This document shows, piece by piece, positions 1 to 5,173 of a DNA stretch of 5,173 nt. How positions within the stretch are numbered: position 1 is the first letter of the stretch; each line of letters opens with the position of its first letter. The notes beneath the pieces are model-generated. The model was not told the origin of the DNA. It saw only the letters and a list, made by a program, of their open reading frames with translations, and ran no database searches. Source of the stretch: an uncultured Bacilli bacterium (lineage in GTDB: Bacteria; Bacillota_I; Bacilli_A; RFN20; CAG-826); assembly GCA_944342125.1 (NCBI GenBank), contig CALVMF010000081.1, forward strand, positions 1 to 5,173, in the 5' to 3' direction. The position numbers were made by a program, and so were the translations under genes.

Positions 1-619
1 TTTTAACTTCGATAATCCAGGTTGCTTTTCTTCCTTCATCAGTTAAAAGACCAAATTCAGGAACATAGCCAATAATCGAGCCAAATAAATCGAGCATTCC
101 ACTATTTCTATTGCATCTTGCACCTAAAACAGAGTTAGCAAAAACAACAGCGCTACTTTCAGCCCAGCTTAAAATATCGCCTTTTTTAGGTCTATTTCCG
201 CATTCTTTTAAATATGATGCGCAAGAAAAAGAATCTTTATCAGTTAAACCAGCTTTTAAAAGTTGATCTTCATAGTATTCTTGCTTTCCATATAAGATTT
301 TATTGAAGACAATCTTTTCTAAGAAGCTACACTTAACGTTTTTATAATCAAGTGGTCTAGGATCACAAGTAAATCCACCAGTAGCTTTAATTCCTTCATT
401 ATTTATTTCACTCATCGTTTTAAATAAAGGTTTTAAAAGTGGGATTCCAAAAGATGTGACAAGATGACCTTCATTATGAGTTACTTTAACCATCCTTTTA
501 GCGCCAAATATGTCACCAAAAAGAACTAAAGTTTCTAGGATTTTTTGTTTTGTTTCACCTTCTTTCCCTTCAAGAATGGATTTTAATTCGTCATTTAATT
601 CCATTTTATATTCAATCAT
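1..619 (-). CDS. Aconitase X (AcnX, DUF521) family dehydratase, N-terminal 206 residues, cut by left edge
   Basis: AcnX proteins are aconitase-superfamily Fe-S or iron-dependent dehydratases. Known members act on mevalonate 5-phosphate (archaea) or cis-3-hydroxy-L-proline (bacteria). Reading from ATG at 619-617 gives 206 uninterrupted codons to the window edge, about half of the usual catalytic subunit. Hallmarks seen are HLVTSFGIPLLKP (residues 52-64), GGFTCDPRPLDY (81-92), a cysteine-containing FSCASYL stretch (131-137), WAESSAVVFANSVLGAR (152-168) and PEFGLLTDEGRKATW (187-201). WAESSAVV-ANSVLGAR is the family's strongest signature. Cys85, Cys133, Cys140 and Cys169 are candidate metal ligands; from family knowledge Cys133 is the likeliest. 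The usual GART-NR reads GARCNR here. The ATG lies one base beyond the TAA of the oxidoreductase gene, behind an AAGGAG inside that gene's last codons, so the two are co-transcribed and probably translationally coupled. Met6 is an alternative start but is too far from the AAGGAG. Family assignment is firm; the substrate is unknown. The small swivel domain, fused or separate, would lie outside the window. Confidence 0.9.
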   Translation of the reverse strand, partial: MIEYKMELNDELKSILEGKEGETKQKILETLVLFGDIFGAKRMVKVTHNEGHLVTSFGIPLLKPLFKTMSEINNEGIKATGGFTCDPRPLDYKNVKCSFLEKIVFNKILYGKQEYYEDQLLKAGLTDKDSFSCASYLKECGNRPKKGDILSWAESSAVVFANSVLGARCNRNSGMLDLFGSIIGYVPEFGLLTDEGRKATWIIEVK

Positions 620-620
620 A

Positions 621-2882
621 TTAAATCTTGGCTCCTTTTCTAAATGCACTACGAGTTGCTTCCCAAACTCTAGCTGGTTTTATTGCATCGCCTACTCTAT
701 ATATTTCTTTTGCAGCTTGGGTTTTAACAAGTTCATCATATAAACTCGTTTCACTTCTTGAACCAAGCGCAAGAACAATAGCATCAGCCTTAATTTCTTC
801 TCTTTTCCAAACATCTTTAATTGGTTTAAGTTTATCCATTGGATTTTCAATGTTTTCTGGAAGAATTGGCGCCCAGCAAACATAAGGATTAGGTTTATTT
901 TTCGAAACATTAACATCGACAACTATAGAATCTTTTTTGATTTCTAAAAGTTTTGTCATGTTAAATAGCTTCACTTTTCCTTCATCAAGATAATGAATAA
1001 GATGCGACCTATTTGCAGTGCACATATGATTCATAAAATATTTATCCATTTCGATAACACTAACATTTTTATTGAGTTCGTATCTTAAAAAGTATGCAGT
1101 TTCGCAACCAACCATTCCACCTCCTGCAACAAGAATTTCATTAAAATCATTGAGTTTTGCAGGGTTTTTTAAAATTTCTTGAGCAAAAAACACATTTTCG
1201 TTATCGATACATGGGATATTAATTTTACTTTCTTTTGCTCCTGTTGCGCAAACTATAACATCGTATTTATCCTTCACTTCTTCAGCTTTAACTTCTTTAT
1301 TTAAGACTAAAGTAAAGTTTGGATTTTTCTTCATTTCATTAACTTCGTGCTCTAAATAATAAAGATAATTTTTCATCTCATATTTTATACGAGCAATACT
1401 AGCTTCGTTTACTTGTCCGCCTAGATGGTCTTCTTTTTCAACAATAGTTACTGTGTGACCTCTTCTTAAAAGAGTTTTTGCCATCATTACTCCGCCAGGG
1501 CCACTGCCAACAACTAAGCAATTCTTTTTAACTTCAGCTTTAGTTACTTCATTTGGGAATTCATATTCAAAAGCAGTTAAAGGATTGACTGCACATTGAG
1601 GATGTCCGCCTTCGACAAACTCATTTAAGCAACCTTCTTGGCAACCGATACATGGTCTAATAGACATCGTATCGCCTTTAAATGCTTTATTAACCCAATC
1701 AGGATCAGCAAGCAATGGTCTTCCAAGCATGACCATGTCGCATTTTTCTTCGCGCAATGCACTTTCGGCTAAATCAGGATAGCCAAGTTTACCAACCGCA
1801 ACGATAGGAACTTCTAAGCCTTTATTACTTCTAATTCCTTTTTCCTTAAAGTAATCCTTTACAAGCTTACTTAATTCAAGGAAACAACCACTTGGCATGC
1901 TCATTGGAGGATGTGGTAAGAACCAGTTATCATAGCACCCCATATCAACATCAAAAATATCGACGCCACATTTAACAAGATGTTCCATAAAACGCAAAGT
2001 TTCATGAACTTGTCTTTCTTTTTTAAAGCGTTTTAGCGGCTTAACTTTTCTCATTTTTTCTTTATATGTAGCGTTTAAAGCTAAAGTTAAGTCGATACGA
2101 TACATGATAGGATAATCTGGTCCTACTCTTTTACGAATTTCTCTCACCATGTCGCATGCGAAGTTTTCTTTATTTGCATATCGACCAAGTTTACGATGGT
2201 TAAAGGCACTATTTGAAACTTGCTCTAATAAATATCCTTCATGACCATGTAGATATACGCCATCTAAATTTAAAGCTTTAGCATCTGCACTAGCTTGTCC
2301 GACCTTTTTAATTATCTTTTTTAATGAGTGATCGCTTAATCTTAAGCAAGGAACAGCGCTCATATACCAGTTAGGATTAAATGAAGCTGAGCGAGGGAAT
2401 GAATGTTGAGTAATTAAACATTGTGGGTTTCCAACTCGACCAAGACCAGGAGTTAATTGAACAAATACTTTAGCATCGTGAGCATGGCAAAGCATTGCTA
2501 AATCTCTCCAGCCAGGATAAACCGTTCTACTTCTATCTATACGTGGAAAATATGTTAAATCACCAAGTTCAATCAAAGACTTATCAATTCCATAACTTAC
2601 TGGGACTAATCCAGTTGTAATAAGTCCTACGCCTCCTCTAGCACGAGCTTCAAAATATTTAAGCATCATCTCGTTTGGACGTCCTGTCTCTTCAGCCATG
2701 TCAATGTTTCCCATTGGTGCCATGACAATTCTATTTTTCACAGTACAATTATTTATTTGAATTGGTGTAAAAATAGAATTATATGGATAAAGTTTGTTGT
2801 CCATTTTTGGCGTTTCAAAACCTTTATCCCACCAGGAATCATAACTCGAAAGAAGATTATAAATTTTCTTTTCGTAATCCAT
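621..2882 (-). CDS. OYE-family NADH:flavin oxidoreductase with [4Fe-4S] and FAD/NAD(P) domains (2,4-dienoyl-CoA reductase/BaiCD-like), 753 aa
   Basis: The protein has the three-part build of 2,4-dienoyl-CoA reductase, trimethylamine dehydrogenase and the BaiCD/BaiH bile-acid enzymes. Electrons from NAD(P)H pass through FAD and a [4Fe-4S] cluster to FMN, usually to reduce an activated C=C bond. An FMN TIM barrel spans about residues 34-400: KNRIVMAPMGN (49-59), GGVGLITTG (83-91), HGHEGYLLEQ (212-221) at the active-site His position, and GRPLLADPDW (387-396) for FMN phosphate. Cluster ligands are Cys411, Cys414, Cys418 and Cys430 (CxxC-x3-C-x11-C). Nucleotide-binding motifs are VVGSGPGG (457-464) with acidic Glu482 ending the fold and GGQ (488-490), then VAGGGMVGCE (585-594), with a C-terminal YRVGDA (728-733). 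No signal peptide or membrane segment is evident, so it is probably cytoplasmic. At 753 residues it is longer than the usual 640-680. Extra length includes a roughly 30-residue N-terminal lead and a Lys/Arg-rich insert near 272-292. The common YGGS-ENR loop is replaced by RYANKENF (234-241). The start at 2882 has AAGGAG seven bases upstream; Met27 lacks an RBS. First gene of the operon with AcnX. Class is firm; substrate unknown. Confidence 0.93.
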   Translation of the reverse strand: MDYEKKIYNLLSSYDSWWDKGFETPKMDNKLYPYNSIFTPIQINNCTVKNRIVMAPMGNIDMAEETGRPNEMMLKYFEARARGGVGLITTGLVPVSYGIDKSLIELGDLTYFPRIDRSRTVYPGWRDLAMLCHAHDAKVFVQLTPGLGRVGNPQCLITQHSFPRSASFNPNWYMSAVPCLRLSDHSLKKIIKKVGQASADAKALNLDGVYLHGHEGYLLEQVSNSAFNHRKLGRYANKENFACDMVREIRKRVGPDYPIMYRIDLTLALNATYKEKMRKVKPLKRFKKERQVHETLRFMEHLVKCGVDIFDVDMGCYDNWFLPHPPMSMPSGCFLELSKLVKDYFKEKGIRSNKGLEVPIVAVGKLGYPDLAESALREEKCDMVMLGRPLLADPDWVNKAFKGDTMSIRPCIGCQEGCLNEFVEGGHPQCAVNPLTAFEYEFPNEVTKAEVKKNCLVVGSGPGGVMMAKTLLRRGHTVTIVEKEDHLGGQVNEASIARIKYEMKNYLYYLEHEVNEMKKNPNFTLVLNKEVKAEEVKDKYDVIVCATGAKESKINIPCIDNENVFFAQEILKNPAKLNDFNEILVAGGGMVGCETAYFLRYELNKNVSVIEMDKYFMNHMCTANRSHLIHYLDEGKVKLFNMTKLLEIKKDSIVVDVNVSKNKPNPYVCWAPILPENIENPMDKLKPIKDVWKREEIKADAIVLALGSRSETSLYDELVKTQAAKEIYRVGDAIKPARVWEATRSAFRKGAKI
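632..637 (-). promoter_or_regulatory. Ribosome binding site of the AcnX gene, inside the upstream gene
   Basis: The minus strand reads AAGGAG here, 12 bases before the ATG at 619-617. It sits within the last codons of the oxidoreductase gene (Lys-Gly-Ala-Lys-Ile-stop). The spacing is somewhat long. It still selects the ATG at 619 over the next in-frame ATG at 604, which would be 27 bases away. Embedding in the upstream gene and the one-base stop-to-start gap point to coupled translation. Confidence 0.7.
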
Positions 2883-2889
2883 CTGAATT

Positions 2890-2895
2890 CTCCTT
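2890..2895 (-). promoter_or_regulatory. Ribosome binding site of the oxidoreductase gene
   Basis: The minus strand reads AAGGAG followed by AATTCAG and ATG, a spacing of seven bases. This fixes the start at 2882-2880. Confidence 0.85.
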
Positions 2896-2905
2896 AATTT
2901 CCTTT

Positions 2906-2934
2906 ATTATACCTTATTAATCGGTATTTTTTTA
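2906..2934 (-). promoter_or_regulatory. Probable sigma-A promoter of the oxidoreductase-AcnX operon
   Basis: The minus strand carries a perfect TATAAT at 2911-2906. The expected start of transcription is near 2899, leaving a very short leader before the RBS at 2895. The hexamer 17 bases upstream (2934-2929, TAAAAA) is a poor -35 and there is no TG extension of the -10. The promoter is therefore good at -10 and weak at -35, a pattern often seen where an activator helps or where regulation is tight. Assigned from motif and position only. Confidence 0.6.
2909..2927. promoter_or_regulatory. Inverted repeat ATACC-N9-GGTAT overlapping the operon's -10 box; possible operator
   Basis: Perfect 5-base arms (2909-2913 and 2923-2927) flank a 9-base AT-rich spacer. 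The site covers half of the TATAAT box and most of the -10/-35 spacer of the minus-strand promoter, where a bound repressor would block RNA polymerase. The dyad is short and could arise by chance in AT-rich DNA. No regulator gene is present in the window. Confidence 0.3.
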
Positions 2935-3037
2935 CTTTAAATTTGCTACTAAAGAGGTAGAAAAAGATCAAAGGTTAATCAAAAAATTAATTTCGCATTA
3001 AAGATAATTCAACAAGCCATAAAAACAGAAAATAAGA

Positions 3038-3066
3038 TAGAAAATTAGGCTTCAAAAGATTAAAAT
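3038..3066 (+). promoter_or_regulatory. Possible promoter of the FucI-like isomerase gene
   Basis: TAGAAA (3038-3043, four of six to TTGACA) and TAAAAT (3061-3066, five of six to TATAAT) are separated by 17 bases. Transcription would begin near 3073, just ahead of the RBS at 3076-3082. That fits translation from ATG 3092 and not from the GTG at 3071. In such AT-rich DNA a match of this quality is only moderately informative. Confidence 0.4.
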
Positions 3067-3075
3067 TGCTGTGTT

Positions 3076-3082
3076 AGAGGAG
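3076..3082 (+). promoter_or_regulatory. Ribosome binding site deciding the isomerase start at 3092
   Basis: AGAGGAG lies nine bases before ATG 3092. The longest open frame begins at a GTG at 3071, which has no RBS of its own and would place this Shine-Dalgarno inside the coding region. The ATG is therefore preferred. Confidence 0.8.
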
Positions 3083-3091
3083 AATAGACAA

Positions 3092-4288
3092 ATGAAAGTA
3101 AAAATTTATCCAATTCAATCACACCTTCATAATCAAAATGTTTTAAATGAATCGACTGAAAAGCTAATTAACAGTTTATCAAATGAAGATTTATCAATTA
3201 GTATCGAATACGACATTAATAAATTATATCTTGATGCAGATTTATCACTCATTCTCGTTCAATCTGGTGGTAGCGAGGGCTTATTTATTAAAAACTTTGC
3301 TAAGTTTAAAGAACCATATTATTTATTAACATATGGTGTTAATAACTCCCTTGCCGCTTCTTTAGAAATTCTTGCATTCTTAAAAAATCACAACTTAAAA
3401 GGTGAAGTTTTGCACGGAAATAACGAATATTTACGCTCTAGATTAGAAGCCTTAGTAAATAAAAAGCCTGATGTAAAAGCTGAAGCAAATCTTGGTTTAA
3501 TCGGCGAACCATCCGATTGGCTAATTTCTTCAAATGTTGATGAAAATGTTGCTTTAGAAAAATTCAAAATTAACTTAGTTCATATATCAATTCAAGAATT
3601 AATCGATGAATATAATAGCATCAAAACTTTCGACATCATGAAAGCTATGAAAGAACAAAAATTCGATCAAAACGAAGTTTCTAAAGCTGAACATCTATAT
3701 ACTGCAATCAATAATCTTGTTAAAAAATATCATCTAAATGGTTTTGCAATTCGTTGCTTTGATTTATTAGGAACTTTAAAAACAACTGCTTGTTTAGCAC
3801 TATCTCACTTTAACGATGATGGTATTATTGCAACTTGTGAAGGTGATGTCCCTTCGATGATTGGCATGTATCTTGTTAATAAAGTTTTAAAAGAAACAAG
3901 TTTCCAATGCAATCCTTCTAGAATTGACACTTCAAAAAACGAAATCACACTTGCGCACTGCACAATTCCTTTAAAACTTTGCTCTTCTTTCAATCTTGAC
4001 ACTCACTATGAATCAGGTATTGGCGTAGGAATTCATGGCGAAGTTAAAGAAGGTAACGCAACTATCTTCAGATTAAATTCTGCTTTGACTGAATTCTTTG
4101 TTGAAGAAGGAACAATCAATAAAAATCTTTACGAAAATAAATTATGCCGTACACAAATCGTTTGTACTTTCCATAATTTAAACAAAATTTTAACCACTCC
4201 TTTAGGAAATCACGAATTAATTATTCTTGGTCATCATAAAGAAGAATTAGTTAAATATTTAACAGCCTTAGGTTTAAAGCAAATCTAA
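3092..4288 (+). CDS. L-fucose/L-arabinose isomerase-like superfamily protein, 398 aa
   Basis: The protein resembles the shorter, poorly characterised members of the FucI/AraA-like group (COG2407 type). Characterised relatives interconvert aldoses and ketoses using a divalent metal such as Mn2+. Seen here: a Rossmann-like N-terminal half with LILVQSGGSEG (53-63) and YLLTYGVNNSLAA (77-89); the family turn GLIGEPSDWLI (135-145); RCFDLLG (221-227) and TTACLALS (231-238); CEGDVPSMIGMYL (249-261), whose Glu250 and Asp252 are candidate metal ligands; LAHCTIP (287-293) with His289; HYESGIGVGIHGEV (305-318); and a C-terminal LGNHELIILGHH (371-382) matching the His-bearing tail motif of the family. It is shorter than classical FucI (about 590) or AraA (about 500), but typical for this subgroup. 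No signal peptide or membrane segment is evident, so it is probably cytoplasmic. Start chosen from the RBS at 3076-3082. It is divergent from the oxidoreductase-AcnX operon across 209 bases, which suggests shared control. Superfamily is confident; isomerase activity and sugar are inferred and untested. Confidence 0.8.
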   Translation: MKVKIYPIQSHLHNQNVLNESTEKLINSLSNEDLSISIEYDINKLYLDADLSLILVQSGGSEGLFIKNFAKFKEPYYLLTYGVNNSLAASLEILAFLKNHNLKGEVLHGNNEYLRSRLEALVNKKPDVKAEANLGLIGEPSDWLISSNVDENVALEKFKINLVHISIQELIDEYNSIKTFDIMKAMKEQKFDQNEVSKAEHLYTAINNLVKKYHLNGFAIRCFDLLGTLKTTACLALSHFNDDGIIATCEGDVPSMIGMYLVNKVLKETSFQCNPSRIDTSKNEITLAHCTIPLKLCSSFNLDTHYESGIGVGIHGEVKEGNATIFRLNSALTEFFVEEGTINKNLYENKLCRTQIVCTFHNLNKILTTPLGNHELIILGHHKEELVKYLTALGLKQI

Positions 4289-4320
4289 TTTTTAACTTGT
4301 TTATAGTTATGTTTCTTCAT

Positions 4321-4347
4321 AAATCCCGCTTAAAAAGTGGGATTTTT
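4321..4347 (+). terminator. Rho-independent terminator after the isomerase gene
   Basis: AAATCCCGCT (4321-4330) pairs with AGTGGGATTT (4336-4345) around a TAAAA loop, giving ten base pairs with one G-T wobble. The run TTTTT (4343-4347) ends the structure, so the T-tract partly overlaps the stem. It begins 32 bases after the isomerase stop. It also lies beyond the stop of the convergent ABC-F gene, but on the minus strand the hairpin is followed by ATGAAG with no T-run, so it is a weaker terminator in that direction. Confidence 0.8.
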
Positions 4348-4393
4348 ACTATAAAAAGTCTGCAAAACTCAACTATTATTAAAAAAATAGAAA

Positions 4394-5173
4394 TTATTTG
4401 TTGTTTTCAAGAGTATTTAATATCTTGAAATATTCGCTTTCGAGTTCACTCTTTCTATCAGTTAATTCTTCTATCTTTTTATAGTCTTCAAAATCTTGAG
4501 AAAGTTCTTCATCTATAAAAGTTAACTCATCTTCAATTTCTTTAGCTTGCTTTTCTAATTCTTTAATTTTGTTATTTGATAACTTCTCTTTTTTCTCGAT
4601 TTTATCAAAAACGAGTTCCTCTTTTTTGCTACTTTCTTTAATGCTTCCGATTTCAGAACTACTTCTTTTCTCTTCGAGTAATTCTTTTAAATCATCATAA
4701 CTTCCTTCATTTACAAGGCTTAAATCTCTAGAAAGATATAAAACATAATCGGCTAAAGAATTAATAAAATAACGATCATGAGATATAAAAATTATCGCAC
4801 CTTTATACTCTTTTAAAGCTTCAAGAAGGCACTCTTTAGTAACCATATCTAAATGGTTTGTAGGTTCATCTAAAATCAAAACATCATAATCAGAGAGAGA
4901 AAGGTCGCATAAAACAAGTCGCATTCTTTCGCCATTTGATAAAAGTGTGCAGTTTTTAAAGACGTCTTCTTTTTTGAATAAGAAGCGTCCTAAAGCAGTT
5001 CGAAGTTCTCTTTCTAACTTTGCTGGATATTTTTTCATTAAGTAATCTAAGCAAGTATCTTTAGATTCAAATTCATAATCATTTTGTTTAATATATCCAA
5101 TTTTTATGTCTCTTAAATAGCGAACTTCACCTTCTTTTAAAGGAATTTCTTTAATAATTCCCTTGATTAAAGT
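4394..5173 (-). CDS. ABC-F family ATPase, C-terminal ABC domain and coiled-coil tail (259 residues, cut by right edge)
   Basis: ABC-F proteins are soluble, membrane-domain-free tandem ABC ATPases. Many bind the ribosomal E site and aid translation or protect against ribosome-targeting antibiotics. The frame is open to position 5173, so the ATG at 5038 is internal and not the start. In partial numbering from the edge, the opening TLIKGIIKEIP directly follows where a GKS(T) Walker A would end, just outside the window. Then come the Q-loop region IGYIKQND (25-32), signature LSNGERMR (78-85), Walker B and D-loop DVLILDEPTNHLD (97-109) with catalytic Glu103, and the H-loop ISHDRYF (130-136). Residues about 183-258 are highly charged and Glu/Lys-rich with heptad-like spacing, a C-terminal coiled-coil tail as in Uup/YfmR-type members. 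This shows it is the second ABC domain. EPTNHLD is the ABC-F hallmark. The signature has LSNGE in place of LSGGE. Convergent with the isomerase gene and probably unrelated to it. The subfamily cannot be settled without the N-terminal half. Confidence 0.9.
   Translation of the reverse strand, partial: TLIKGIIKEIPLKEGEVRYLRDIKIGYIKQNDYEFESKDTCLDYLMKKYPAKLERELRTALGRFLFKKEDVFKNCTLLSNGERMRLVLCDLSLSDYDVLILDEPTNHLDMVTKECLLEALKEYKGAIIFISHDRYFINSLADYVLYLSRDLSLVNEGSYDDLKELLEEKRSSSEIGSIKESSKKEELVFDKIEKKEKLSNNKIKELEKQAKEIEDELTFIDEELSQDFEDYKKIEELTDRKSELESEYFKILNTLENNK

Noticed and set aside
510..885. Short plus-strand open frames antisense to the oxidoreductase and AcnX genes
   Set aside because: They lie antisense to well-supported coding sequence, have no convincing RBS, and encode no recognisable protein.
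692..922. Short minus-strand open frame inside the oxidoreductase gene in another frame
   Set aside because: It is fully contained in a strongly supported gene whose FAD-domain motifs continue through this region to the C-terminus.
2987..3001. Small inverted repeat TTAAT-TTCGC-ATTAA in the divergent intergenic region
   Set aside because: The five-base arms are entirely A/T and such dyads are expected by chance here; it overlaps no recognisable promoter element.
3003..3008. GATAAT as an alternative -10 for the isomerase gene
   Set aside because: It matches five of six bases, but no acceptable -35 lies 16-18 bases upstream and the pair at 3038-3066 fits the RBS position better.
2883..3091. 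Riboswitch, small RNA or tRNA in the divergent intergenic region
   Set aside because: No stable stem, cloverleaf or known riboswitch core was recognised, and both inferred leaders are under 30 bases.
3805..4002. Minus-strand open frame antisense to the isomerase gene
   Set aside because: It overlaps the conserved CEGDVPS and LAHCTIP coding region on the opposite strand and has no independent support.
5036..5038. ATG at 5038 as the start of a 214-residue protein
   Set aside because: The frame stays open to the window edge and the upstream 45 codons encode the Q-loop region of the same ABC domain, so the ATG is internal.

Overview
The window looks like a chromosomal piece of a low-GC bacterium of the Bacillota/Mycoplasmatota type. 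The DNA is AT-rich by eye. Ribosome binding sites are strong AAGGAG/GAGGAG types, all three visible stop codons are TAA, and tryptophan is read from TGG with no in-frame TGA, so the mycoplasma code (TGA = Trp) is not needed. The protein styles (AcnX, a clostridial-type flavin/Fe-S ene-reductase, a FucI-like isomerase, an ABC-F protein) would suit an anaerobic Firmicute or an Acholeplasma-like relative. No species can be named from this sequence alone.

Layout. Positions 1-2882 hold a two-gene minus-strand operon. The first gene (621-2882) encodes a 753-residue OYE/2,4-dienoyl-CoA-reductase-type oxidoreductase with an FMN barrel, a [4Fe-4S] cluster and FAD/NAD(P) domains. One base after its stop begins an aconitase X (AcnX/DUF521) gene, which runs off the left edge. 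Positions 2883-3091 are a divergent intergenic region with a perfect TATAAT box for the minus operon, an overlapping inverted repeat that could be an operator, and a weaker promoter for the plus-strand gene. Positions 3092-4288 (plus) encode a protein of the L-fucose/L-arabinose isomerase-like superfamily. A hairpin plus T-tract terminator follows at 4321-4347. Positions 4394-5173 (minus) hold the C-terminal half of an ABC-F ATPase, cut by the right edge and transcribed towards the isomerase gene.

How the genes may work together. The ABC-F protein is probably an unrelated ribosome-associated housekeeping or resistance factor. The other three genes share one divergent control region and encode a dehydratase-family enzyme, a redox enzyme that typically acts on activated C=C bonds, and an aldose-ketose-isomerase-like enzyme. 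This is the pattern of a small catabolic locus for a hydroxylated acid or sugar-derived compound, but the substrate cannot be read from the sequence. The locus is the most interesting part of the window. No RNA gene, mobile element or CRISPR array was seen.
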